This document shows, one piece after another, positions 1-5,320 of a DNA stretch of 6,108 bases. Position 1 is the first letter of the stretch. Every line of letters begins with the position of its first letter. Source of the DNA: Nonomuraea sp. (GTDB lineage: Bacteria; Actinomycetota; Actinomycetes; Streptosporangiales; Streptosporangiaceae); contig JABFVJ010000091.1 of assembly GCA_013362835.1 (NCBI GenBank), positions 1-6,108 of the forward strand, given 5' to 3'. Under the pieces are notes generated by a model that was not told the DNA's origin, did not search any database, and was given only the letters and a program-made list of their open reading frames with translations. A program made the translations under genes and the position numbers.

Positions 1-1061
1 TAACAGGCGGGACCGGGCACCGCGCCGGCCGACTCCGGGCCGACGCGCAGCGCGCCCGCCTCGGCGTAGGCGATCGAGCCGCCGCCCGCGCCGATGGTGT
101 GCAGGTTCACGACCGGCATGAGCACGGGGTGCCCCTCGATGCGGGCCTCGGCGCTGACGTCGGGCCGCCCGTTCACCACCAGCGACACGTCGAAGGACGT
201 GCCGCCCATGTCCACGCAGATCGCGTTGTCCCGGCCCAGCAGCCGGGCCGCCGCGACGCCGCCCATCGTCCCGCCGACCGGCCCCGACAGCAGCGTCTGC
301 AACGGCCTGCGCATCGCGTACGAGGCGTTGACCAGCCCGCCCGACGACTGCATCACGTGCACCGGCACCGGCAGGCCGCGCTCGGCGAAGCGGCTCTCGA
401 TCCGCGCCAGGTACCGGCGTACGACCGGCCCGGTGTAGGCCTCCAGCACCGCCGAGGAGGTGCGCTCGTACTCGCGCCACTCGCGGGCGACCTCGTGCGA
501 GAGCACCACGAGCACGTCGTCGCCGAGTTCGGCGCGCAGGATCTCGCCCGCCCTGATCTCGTGCGCCGGGTCGGCGAAGGAGAACAGCAGGCACACCGCG
601 ACCGCGTCGAAGCCCTTCTCGCGGGCCCGCCGCGCGGCCCGGCGCACCGACTCCTCGTCGAGGGGTTCGAGCTCCCGCCCCCGGTAGTCCAGCCGGCCGC
701 CGGCCTCCATCACGTCCTGGCGCGGCACGAGCGGGGCCGGCTTGCGGTAGCGCAGGTCGAACATGCGGTCCCGGTTGCCGCGGGCGATGCGGTAGACGTC
801 CCCGCCGCCCCGGCTCGCCAGCAGCAGCACCCGCGCGCCCTTGCGCTCCAGGAGCGCGTTGAGCCCCTGCGTGGTGCCGTGCACGAAGAACGAGATGGCC
901 GCGGGGTCGTCCACGACCCGGCCGAGGGCGGCGAACACGCCTTCGGCGAGGTCTCCGGGCGTGCTCGGCGCCTTCGAGGCCGTCACGGCCCCCGTGCTCT
1001 CGTCGTAGCGGACGACGTCGGTGAAGGTGCCGCCGATGTCCATGGCGACGCGATAGCTCAT
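1..1061 (-). CDS. hyuA: Hydantoinase/oxoprolinase family protein, HyuA-type subunit (C-terminal part outside window)
   Basis: ATP-dependent cytoplasmic hydrolase family that opens five-membered cyclic amides (hydantoins, 5-oxoproline, N-methylhydantoin); acetone carboxylase subunits are relatives. About 353 residues are visible. Motifs in order: DIGGTFTDVV at residues 8-17 (nucleotide-binding loop of the N-terminal domain), HGTTQGLNAL at 61-70, SHEVAREWREYERTS at 188-202, MQSSGGL at 237-243, LSGPVGG at 258-264, DMGGTSFDV at 284-292 (second phosphate loop), GAGGGS at 324-329, and PGPAC at 349-353 at the window edge, where family members continue with Tyr-Gly. Members are usually about 650-700 aa, so roughly half is missing. 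The ATG at 1061 puts DIGGTF where the family has it; there is no Shine-Dalgarno sequence, but a -10 lies 7 nt upstream. A HyuB partner would be expected to the left, outside the window. The substrate cannot be told from sequence. Confidence 0.93.
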   Translation of the reverse strand, partial: MSYRVAMDIGGTFTDVVRYDESTGAVTASKAPSTPGDLAEGVFAALGRVVDDPAAISFFVHGTTQGLNALLERKGARVLLLASRGGGDVYRIARGNRDRMFDLRYRKPAPLVPRQDVMEAGGRLDYRGRELEPLDEESVRRAARRAREKGFDAVAVCLLFSFADPAHEIRAGEILRAELGDDVLVVLSHEVAREWREYERTSSAVLEAYTGPVVRRYLARIESRFAERGLPVPVHVMQSSGGLVNASYAMRRPLQTLLSGPVGGTMGGVAAARLLGRDNAICVDMGGTSFDVSLVVNGRPDVSAEARIEGHPVLMPVVNLHTIGAGGGSIAYAEAGALRVGPESAGAVPGPAC

Positions 1062-1063
1062 GC

Positions 1064-1080
1064 GGTGCACCGTACGCACC
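1064..1080. repeat. Inverted repeat overlapping the hyuA -10 (possible operator)
   Basis: GGTGC (1064-1068) and GCACC (1076-1080) are perfect 5-bp arms around a 7-nt centre that contains the -10 element. A protein bound here would block polymerase, so a repressor site is possible. The arms are short and chance is a real alternative in such GC-rich DNA. Confidence 0.3.
1069..1074 (-). promoter_or_regulatory. -10 element for leaderless hyuA mRNA
   Basis: On the minus strand TACGGT is followed by exactly 7 nt and then the hyuA ATG, and no Shine-Dalgarno sequence lies in between. In actinobacteria TANNNT 6-8 nt before the start codon typically marks transcription beginning at the start codon. 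A weak -35 candidate, TGATCG (1092-1097), lies 17 bp further upstream. The inference is strengthened by three more genes here with the same spacing. Confidence 0.6.
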
Positions 1081-1097
1081 GGGAGGCGTCACGATCA

Positions 1098-1112
1098 TGT
1101 GCGTCCCGCACA
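1098..1112. repeat. Perfect 6-bp inverted repeat upstream of hyuA
   Basis: TGTGCG-TCC-CGCACA forms a perfect dyad 23 nt upstream of the hyuA -10, beside the position expected for -35, and 42 nt downstream of the end of the 99-aa gene. It could be an operator for hyuA, or a short hairpin ending the upstream transcript. No T-run follows it on the minus strand, so an intrinsic terminator is weakly supported. Confidence 0.35.
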
Positions 1113-1154
1113 GGAGAGGCCCGGCGCCCGTGCAGTCCGCTGAAATCGGCCGTT

Positions 1155-1454
1155 CTAGAGCTGCGCGGCCACCTGGGGCAGCATGGCGGCCAGCTCGCGC
1201 CGCAGATGGGGGTCGGCCCCGGCCGCCTCGGCGATCGCGCCCTTCAGCGCGTCGAGCCCCGGCGGGCCGCCGGCCGCCTGCTCGATCAGCTTCCTGGCGC
1301 CCGTGTCGCCCCGGCCGAAGACCCGCTGCAGGATCCTCGCCCCCCTCGCCTGCGGCGTGCCGGCCGCCAGCTCGCCGGTCTTGGCGAGGGTGGCGACGCC
1401 GTAGGCGCCGATCGCGGCGCTGACATAGGGCATGACGTCATCGGCGATGTCCAT
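1155..1454 (-). CDS. Small 99-aa helical protein of unknown function
   Basis: I do not recognise a named family. The protein begins MDIADDVMPYVSAAIGAYGV, with a small-residue-rich, mildly hydrophobic helix (about residues 6-25), a basic stretch RGARILQRVFGRG (37-49), and a C-terminal helix with DPHLRRELAAML (81-92). There is no Cys, no signal peptide and no clear membrane span. A hydrophobic N-terminus, a 'LLQRxFGR' centre and a 'DPxLxxELAAxL' end recall short actinomycete proteins sometimes linked to STAND-type conflict systems; this is a recollection of pattern, not a demonstrated match. The ATG at 1454 is chosen because GGAAGGGG precedes it and an ECF-type promoter ends 28 nt upstream. Reading further upstream would run through that promoter and the 10-bp repeats. 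It points the same way as hyuA, 93 bp upstream of it. Confidence 0.75.
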   Translation of the reverse strand: MDIADDVMPYVSAAIGAYGVATLAKTGELAAGTPQARGARILQRVFGRGDTGARKLIEQAAGGPPGLDALKGAIAEAAGADPHLRRELAAMLPQVAAQL

Positions 1455-1458
1455 GAGG

Positions 1459-1466
1459 CCCCTTCC
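1459..1466 (-). promoter_or_regulatory. Ribosome binding site deciding the start of the 99-aa gene
   Basis: GGAAGGGG on the minus strand ends 4 nt before the ATG at 1454 (GGAAGG ends 6 nt before it). It selects this ATG over in-frame codons further upstream, which have no such site. Confidence 0.6.
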
Positions 1467-1482
1467 GAAGGTCCGCAGGGAA

Positions 1483-1509
1483 TGACGCGATCGTAGCCCC
1501 CGAAGTTCC
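1483..1509 (-). promoter_or_regulatory. ECF sigma factor-type promoter for the 99-aa gene
   Basis: On the minus strand GGAACTT (1503-1509) is followed by a 15-bp spacer and CGTCA (1483-1487). GGAAC(TT) with about 15-17 bp to CGTC is the usual architecture for extracytoplasmic-function sigma factors of actinobacteria. The -10 ends 28 nt before the ATG at 1454, which leaves a leader of about 20 nt containing the GGAAGGGG site, so promoter, ribosome site and start agree. Which ECF sigma factor is involved cannot be read from here. Confidence 0.6.
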
Positions 1510-1520
1510 CGCGGTACGAG

Positions 1521-1560
1521 GACGGGCATGGACGGGCATGGGCGGACATGGGCGGACATG
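1521..1560. repeat. Four tandem 10-bp repeats (GRCGGRCATG)
   Basis: Two copies of GACGGGCATG are followed by two copies of GGCGGACATG, head to tail without spacers; the next ten bases (GCCGGGCGAT) look like a decayed fifth copy. The period is one helical turn. The array occupies the position of the -35 region and upstream DNA of yigZ and starts 11 bp beyond the ECF -35 of the 99-aa gene. It may be a helically phased protein-binding array or a slippage-prone minisatellite. Confidence 0.8.
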
Positions 1561-1569
1561 GCCGGGCGA

Positions 1570-1575
1570 TAGCCT
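1570..1575 (+). promoter_or_regulatory. -10 element for leaderless yigZ mRNA
   Basis: TAGCCT is followed by 7 nt and the GTG at 1583, with no ribosome binding site between. It supports both leaderless transcription and the GTG start. There is no good -35 hexamer; that position falls in the 10-bp repeats. Confidence 0.6.
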
Positions 1576-1582
1576 GGCGGGC

Positions 1583-2203
1583 GTGTCCAAGCCGTACCTC
1601 ACCCTCACGACCGTCGTCGAACACGAGACCGAGGTGCGGCGCTCCCGGTTCGTCTGCGCGCTGGCCCCCGCCCGCACGGTGGAGGAGGCCGCCGCCTTCA
1701 TCGCCGGCCGCCGCCGCGACCACGCCGGCGCCACCCACAACTGCACCGCGTACGTGATCGGCCAGAGGCTGCAGAAGGGCGACGACGACGGCGAGCCCGG
1801 CGGCACGGCGGGCACGCCGATGGTCCAGGCGCTGGTCGGCAGGGGGTTCAACGACGTGGTCGCCGTCGTCACGCGTTACTTCGGCGGCATCCTGCTGGGC
1901 GCGGGCGGGCTCGTACGCGCCTACGGGGGCGCGGTGACCGAGACCCTCGACCAGGTGGAGCCGGTGCGGATGGTCCCGGCCAGGCTCGTCCGCGTCTCGG
2001 TCGCCCACGACCAGGCCGGCCGGGTGGAGAACGACCTGCGCGCCTCCCGCCACGCGCTGCGCGAGGTGACGTACGCGGCCGGGGTGACGTTCGCCGTCGC
2101 GGTGGGGGAGGACGAGGTGGAGGCGTTCACCGAATGGGTGGCCGCGCTCACCGCCGGCCGGGCGCGTACGGACATCGGCGACGACGTGCACGTGCCCGGC
2201 TGA
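1583..2203 (+). CDS. yigZ: YigZ family protein (IMPACT/UPF0029)
   Basis: A 206-aa cytoplasmic protein of the YigZ/IMPACT family, the usual two-domain bacterial length. The N-terminal UPF0029 domain (about residues 15-125) shows SRFVCAL at 21-27, HAGATHNCTAYVIG at 47-60, DDDGEPGGTAGTPM at 67-80, and the family signature VVTRYFGGILLGAGGLVRAY at 95-114. The C-terminal part (about 135-195) corresponds to the ferredoxin-like DUF1949 domain. Eukaryotic IMPACT inhibits the eIF2-alpha kinase GCN2; the bacterial role is not settled, and binding to nucleic acid or the translation apparatus has been proposed. The GTG at 1583 is preferred over the in-frame ATG at 1538: the 15 extra codons come mostly from the 10-bp repeats, homologues start near SKPYLT, and a -10 sits 7 nt before GTG. 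It converges on the isochorismate synthase gene, 2 bp between stop codons. Confidence 0.93.
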   Translation: MSKPYLTLTTVVEHETEVRRSRFVCALAPARTVEEAAAFIAGRRRDHAGATHNCTAYVIGQRLQKGDDDGEPGGTAGTPMVQALVGRGFNDVVAVVTRYFGGILLGAGGLVRAYGGAVTETLDQVEPVRMVPARLVRVSVAHDQAGRVENDLRASRHALREVTYAAGVTFAVAVGEDEVEAFTEWVAALTAGRARTDIGDDVHVPG

Positions 2204-2205
2204 GG

Positions 2206-3435
2206 TCAGCCCTCCAGCGCGTACTGCATGACCCGGAACTTCGCCTGGGCCTCGGCCAGCTCGGCGGCGGGGTCGGAGTCGCCCATGATGCCGCCGCCCG
2301 CGAACAGCCGCGCGCGGCGCCCCTCGATCAGCCCCGAACGCAGCGCGATGCCCCACTCGCCGTCGCCGTGGGCGTCGATCCAGCCGACCGGCCCCGCGTA
2401 GCCGGCGCGGTCCATGCCCTCCAGCTCGCGGATGACCTCGATCGCGGTGCCGGTCGGGGTGCCGCCGACGGCGGCGGTCGGATGCATGGCGGCCACCACG
2501 TCGAGCACGGAAGCGCCGTCGGCCAGCCGCCCGCTGACGTGGCTGGCCAGGTGCTGGACGTTGGGCAGCACCAGCAGCTCGGGCTCGTCGGGCGTCTTCA
2601 GCGAGGCGCACAGCGGGGCGAGCGTCTGACGGACCGAGGCGATGGCGCACTCGTGCTCGTGGCGGTCCTTCTGCGAGGCGAACAGCGCCGCGCCGCGGGC
2701 GAGGTCGTCGGCGGGACCGGTGCCGCGCGCGGTGGTGCCGGCGAGGACGAGGGACTCGATCTCCTGCCCGGTGCGGCGGATGAGCAGCTCGGGGGTGGCG
2801 CCGACGAGCCCGGCCACGGAGAAGGTGTAGCACTCGGGGTAGCGATGGGCCAGCCGGGTCAGCAGCAGGCGCACGTCGATGGGGTGCTCGGCGGTGGCGA
2901 CCAGGTCGCGGGCGAGCACGACCTTCTCCAGCTCGCCCTCGCGGATGCGCCGGGCGGCGCGGGCGACGACGTGCTCCCACTCGGGCGCGGTGAGGCTGCC
3001 GTCGCCGTAGCTGATGCGCCCCGGCTCGCGGATCGGGCTGAAGGTCTCCAGCGGCACGTCGCCGATCGTGGTGAGCCAGGCGTGGCCGCCCCGGCGGGCC
3101 AGGACGGCGCGCGGGACGACGAGGACCGACCCGGCCGCGTCCTCGTCGAAGGTGAAGCTGCCGAAGGCGACGGGGCCCGAGCCGGGGGTGCGCACGGCGT
3201 CGTCGATGTGGGCGTCGCCGAAGACGGTGTGCAGCCACTGGCGGGCCCAGGCGAACCGGCCGGGCCCCGGCGGCACGGCGACGCGGGCGGCCTGACCCCA
3301 TCCGACCAGGCCCTCGCCGTTTCTGACCCACGCGTAGGGCGCCGTCTTGGGGAGGGCGGCCAGCAGGTCACCGGGGTCGCCGACGGGGGTGGTGCGAACC
3401 GGTAGCGGGCGGGTTGTTCCGAGCGCGACACTCAC
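2206..3435 (-). CDS. menF: Isochorismate synthase (MenF/EntC/DhbC family)
   Basis: Mg2+-dependent chorismate-to-isochorismate isomerase, first step toward menaquinone, 2,3-dihydroxybenzoate siderophores or salicylate; cytoplasmic. The 409 aa match the family length (about 390-430). The chorismate-binding domain fills about residues 145-408. By motif comparison with EntC: K171 in EKVVLARD (general base), E216 in VGATPELL (general acid), E260 in KDRHEHE and E395 in AELAEAQAKF (Mg2+ ligands). LAGTTARG (231-238), HPTAAVGG (318-325) and FAGGGIMGDSDP (378-389) are also typical. All catalytic residues are present, so it should be active. The N-terminal 140 residues are the variable lobe. GTG at 3435 is the start, with a -10 seven nt upstream. 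No other menaquinone or siderophore gene is in the window, so the pathway is undecided; menF is used as the generic symbol and dhbC is an alternative. Confidence 0.93.
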   Translation of the reverse strand: MSVALGTTRPLPVRTTPVGDPGDLLAALPKTAPYAWVRNGEGLVGWGQAARVAVPPGPGRFAWARQWLHTVFGDAHIDDAVRTPGSGPVAFGSFTFDEDAAGSVLVVPRAVLARRGGHAWLTTIGDVPLETFSPIREPGRISYGDGSLTAPEWEHVVARAARRIREGELEKVVLARDLVATAEHPIDVRLLLTRLAHRYPECYTFSVAGLVGATPELLIRRTGQEIESLVLAGTTARGTGPADDLARGAALFASQKDRHEHECAIASVRQTLAPLCASLKTPDEPELLVLPNVQHLASHVSGRLADGASVLDVVAAMHPTAAVGGTPTGTAIEVIRELEGMDRAGYAGPVGWIDAHGDGEWGIALRSGLIEGRRARLFAGGGIMGDSDPAAELAEAQAKFRVMQYALEG

Positions 3436-3442
3436 TCAAGAC

Positions 3443-3448
3443 ACTCTA
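3443..3448 (-). promoter_or_regulatory. -10 element for leaderless menF mRNA
   Basis: TAGAGT on the minus strand is followed by 7 nt (GTCTTGA) and the GTG start at 3435, with no Shine-Dalgarno sequence. The -35 position holds only a weak match (GTCGAA, 3466-3471, 17-bp spacer). Confidence 0.6.
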
Positions 3449-3530
3449 TGCGGGAACTGAACACGTTCGACTCGGACCCCCGTGAATGCGTTGTTACAGG
3501 CCACGAACCAGGAAAAAACCGGAGGTTGAC

Positions 3531-3575
3531 GTGAATTGCCAGCAACCTTCTCGCGTGCGGAGTGTCAAGCGGTGA
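3531..3575 (+). CDS. Possible 14-aa leader peptide ORF
   Basis: A strong ribosome binding site, GGAGG (3521-3525), stands 5 nt before a GTG that opens MNCQQPSRVRSVKR and ends at TGA. It lies in the intergenic region 79 bp upstream of the esterase gene, on the same strand. The peptide is basic and polar with one Cys. It may be a regulatory leader or a translated small ORF, but the esterase appears to have its own downstream promoter, which argues against attenuation. A ribosome site with no other gene to serve is the only evidence; chance is quite possible. Confidence 0.25.
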   Translation: MNCQQPSRVRSVKR

Positions 3576-3599
3576 TATGAAGACGGTCCTGAACTGACA

Positions 3600-3616
3600 G
3601 ACCTTGCCTCAAGGTC
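3600..3616. repeat. Perfect 7-bp inverted repeat upstream of the esterase gene (operator candidate)
   Basis: GACCTTG-CCT-CAAGGTC is a perfect dyad whose right edge is 24 nt upstream of the esterase -10, that is, directly upstream of the -35 position. This is a usual location for an activator or repressor site. A weak RNA hairpin is an alternative, but no T-run follows. Confidence 0.45.
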
Positions 3617-3640
3617 ATGGTGCGGCCGTGATCGACTCCC

Positions 3641-3646
3641 TACCTT
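3641..3646 (+). promoter_or_regulatory. -10 element for leaderless esterase mRNA
   Basis: TACCTT is followed by 7 nt (GGGCCCC) and the ATG at 3654; no Shine-Dalgarno sequence is present. At 17-bp spacing the -35 hexamer would be TGGTGC, a poor match, so activator dependence through the upstream dyad is conceivable. Confidence 0.6.
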
Positions 3647-3653
3647 GGGCCCC

Positions 3654-4484
3654 ATGATCGGTCGCCTCTGTCCCGTCGTCACCGCCGTCCTCGTCCTCGC
3701 CGCCTCCGGGCCCGCGCAGGCCGTCGCCGCAGCTCAGCCCGTTCCCGAGACGATGGCCGCGCTGGGCGACTCGATCTCCACCGGGTTCAACTCCTGCGGC
3801 TGGTACGTCTCCTGCGGCTCCCGTTCCTGGGCGGCCGGCGACAACACCCAGGTCTCCAGCCACTACCTGCGCCTGCGCCGCCTGGCTGGAACGCTCCAGC
3901 GCGAGAACTACGCGGTGCCCGGCGCCACCAGCGCCGACCTGCTCGGCCAGGTCGAGAAGGCCATCGCGGCCAAGGCCGATTATGTGACGATCCTCATAGG
4001 CGCCCAGGACGCCTGCAAGCGCACCGAGCGGGAGATGACGCCCGTCTCGGTCTACCGGCAGCGGCTCGACGCCGCGCTCGGCGCGCTGCGGGCCGGGATG
4101 CCGCTGGCCAGGGTGTTCGTGGCCAGCGTGCCCGACCTGCGGCGGCTGTGGCAGGTCGGCAAGGACAGCCCGATCGCCCGTACGTTCTGGACGATCGGGA
4201 AGATCTGCCAGACCATGCTGGCCGACCCGGCGTCCACGAAGAAGGCCGACGACGAGCGCCGGGCCAGGGTGCGGGCGCGGGTGATGGCCTACAACAGGGA
4301 GGCGGCGGGCGCGTGCGCCGCGATGGGCCCCGCCTGCGACACCGACGAGGGCGCGATCTTCTCCTTCCCGTTCACGCTCGACCACGTCAGCAAGTGGGAC
4401 TTCTTCCACCCCAACCTCTCCGGTCAGCGGGCGCTGGCCGAGCAGACGTTCAAGCACGGCTTCAGCTGGATCGACCCGCGCTAG
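3654..4484 (+). CDS. Secreted SGNH/GDSL-family esterase or lipase
   Basis: A 276-aa exported hydrolase. Residues 1-24 form a signal peptide (Arg at 4, hydrophobic core 7-18, likely cleavage after AQA). SGNH blocks: block I ALGDSIS with nucleophile S40; block II around N85-G90 (NYAVPG); block III GAQD at 116-119, where Gln replaces the usual oxyanion-hole Asn of GxND; block V WDFFHP with D249 and H252 completing the triad. Six cysteines remain in the mature part (48, 54, 121, 185, 221, 228), consistent with three disulfides as in secreted actinomycete lipases. The family acts on ester bonds of lipids, acylated sugars or xylan; the substrate is unknown. ATG 3654 is chosen over the in-frame TTG at 3645, which would lie inside the -10. 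Its stop overlaps that of the convergent HNH gene. Confidence 0.9.
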   Translation: MIGRLCPVVTAVLVLAASGPAQAVAAAQPVPETMAALGDSISTGFNSCGWYVSCGSRSWAAGDNTQVSSHYLRLRRLAGTLQRENYAVPGATSADLLGQVEKAIAAKADYVTILIGAQDACKRTEREMTPVSVYRQRLDAALGALRAGMPLARVFVASVPDLRRLWQVGKDSPIARTFWTIGKICQTMLADPASTKKADDERRARVRARVMAYNREAAGACAAMGPACDTDEGAIFSFPFTLDHVSKWDFFHPNLSGQRALAEQTFKHGFSWIDPR

Positions 4485-5194
4485 CGGCACTGGGCCAGCA
4501 TGGCGTCCTTGTCGGCCCTGGTGACGGGCAGGTCGTACTTGAGCGCGACCTGGGCGAAGCGGGTGACGTACGCGCAGCGCACCCGGCGCTGGGGAGGCAG
4601 CCAGCCCGCCGGTCCCGAGGCGTCCTTCTCCTCGTTGGCCCGGCCGTAGACCGGCAGCAGGTTGAGCGGGTCGTTGGCGAAGTCGAGCCGCTTGGACATC
4701 GGCCAGCGCGGCGCGCCCATGCGCCAGCCGTAGTTGAGCGGGACGACGTGGTCCACCTGCACCTCGTCGGCGTGCGCCTTGCGCCAGGAGATGATCCTGC
4801 CGGTGTAGGGGTCGGTCAGCTCCATGGCCACGACCTCGCAGCTCGACCCCTGGCGGTACCGCACGCCGGTGCCGTCGCGGGCTAACAGGTCGTCGCGGGT
4901 ACGGCAGCCGTTGCGGGCGTAGGGGACGCCGGTGGCGGTGTCGGCCCAGTCGTCGCCGTACCGGCTGCGGGCGTAGCCGGTGTTCGGGCCGCGGCCCTTG
5001 ACGCGTACGCGGGTGATGAGCGCGCGGGCCTCGGCCTTGTCGGCGGCGGAGACGATGGGGGCGAGCCCCGGCAGGGTGCCGCTGGCGTTGGACAGGGGGC
5101 TGGCGGCGGTGGCGGCCGGGCTCTTGGCGCTGCCGACGAAGGAAACGACGATGATTGCTCCGGCGAGGAACGCGATGGCGTCCTTCGTACTCAA
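4481..5194 (-). CDS. Secreted HNH endonuclease-like protein (GmrSD C-terminal/DUF1524 type)
   Basis: A 237-aa protein with an N-terminal hydrophobic segment (about residues 7-21, IAFLAGAIIVVSFVG) followed by an Ala/Ser-rich stretch: a signal peptide or membrane anchor. The nuclease region (about 85-215) has VDHVVPL at 147-153 (D148 and H149 of the beta-beta-alpha-metal site), FANDPLNLLPV at 172-182 (N174, N178), NEEK at 187-190 and GWLPP at 197-201, the pattern of actinobacterial exported HNH proteins related to the GmrSD C-terminal domain (DUF1524). Four cysteines (97, 119, 207, 236) probably form two disulfides. Expected role: extracellular, metal-dependent nucleic acid cleavage, for example scavenging or competition; not demonstrated. 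The TTG start is fixed by GGAGGA 4 nt upstream. It is divergent from the protease gene. Confidence 0.88.
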   Translation of the reverse strand: MSTKDAIAFLAGAIIVVSFVGSAKSPAATAASPLSNASGTLPGLAPIVSAADKAEARALITRVRVKGRGPNTGYARSRYGDDWADTATGVPYARNGCRTRDDLLARDGTGVRYRQGSSCEVVAMELTDPYTGRIISWRKAHADEVQVDHVVPLNYGWRMGAPRWPMSKRLDFANDPLNLLPVYGRANEEKDASGPAGWLPPQRRVRCAYVTRFAQVALKYDLPVTRADKDAMLAQCR

Positions 5195-5198
5195 GCAG

Positions 5199-5204
5199 TC
5201 CTCC
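5199..5204 (-). promoter_or_regulatory. Ribosome binding site deciding the TTG start of the HNH gene
   Basis: GGAGGA on the minus strand ends 4 nt before TTG at 5194 and is the strongest ribosome site in the window. No ATG or GTG in the same frame is equally well placed, so the uncommon TTG start is well supported. Confidence 0.75.
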
Positions 5205-5277
5205 GTGACTCCCTTGGGCGAAGTTGTCTAGAGAATTCCCGCCATCGGGCGATTCGACACGGGAAGGGTTTCCTGAC

Positions 5278-5306
5278 TGATCGTCCGGCCGTCGAGGAGT
5301 TACCGT
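5278..5306 (+). promoter_or_regulatory. Weak candidate promoter for the HtrA-like protease gene
   Basis: TACCGT (5301-5306) fits TANNNT, with TGATCG (5278-5283) 17 bp upstream; the same -35-position hexamer lies 17 bp before the hyuA -10. Transcription would start near 5313, giving a leader of about 22 nt that carries the ribosome site. The rest of the 141-bp divergent region (5195-5335) shows nothing else I can name. Confidence 0.3.
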
Positions 5307-5320
5307 GTAATCCTGTAAGC

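Noticed and set aside
99..1496. Long plus-strand open frame (465 codons) opposite hyuA and the 99-aa gene
   Set aside because: Its translation is Arg/His/Ala/Pro-rich without any domain, and the opposite strand encodes unmistakable HyuA motifs. It is a GC-bias shadow.
1455..1559. Longer start (ATG at 1559) for the 99-aa protein
   Set aside because: It would translate the ECF promoter and the 10-bp repeats; the ATG at 1454 has the ribosome site.
1538..1582. Upstream ATG for yigZ
   Set aside because: The extra residues are repeat-encoded and unlike the family; the GTG at 1583 has a -10 at leaderless spacing.
2184..2211. Bidirectional terminator at the yigZ/menF junction, including the palindrome ACGTGCACGT
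   Set aside because: The GGCTGA dyad has only a 2-nt loop, there is no T-run on either side, and the palindrome is within yigZ coding sequence.
1286..3331. 681-codon minus-strand open frame spanning the 99-aa gene, yigZ and part of menF
   Set aside because: It crosses three recognisable genes in the wrong frame or strand and has low-complexity Arg/Pro/Gly composition.
2206..3435. Siderophore or salicylate biosynthetic cluster around the isochorismate synthase
   Set aside because: None of the neighbouring genes belongs to such a pathway (no isochorismatase, AMP ligase, NRPS or pyruvate lyase).
3458..3467. GAACACGTTC as an operator between the menF -10 and -35 positions
   Set aside because: Arms of only 4 bp; too likely by chance to report as a feature.
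3645..3653. TTG at 3645 as esterase start
   Set aside because: It overlaps the -10 element and adds only Met-Gly-Pro before a good signal peptide that starts at ATG 3654.
3615..4490. Minus-strand open frame opposite the esterase, and a plus-strand frame at 4148-4885
   Set aside because: Both lie across genes with clear signal peptides and catalytic motifs; their own translations show no domain.
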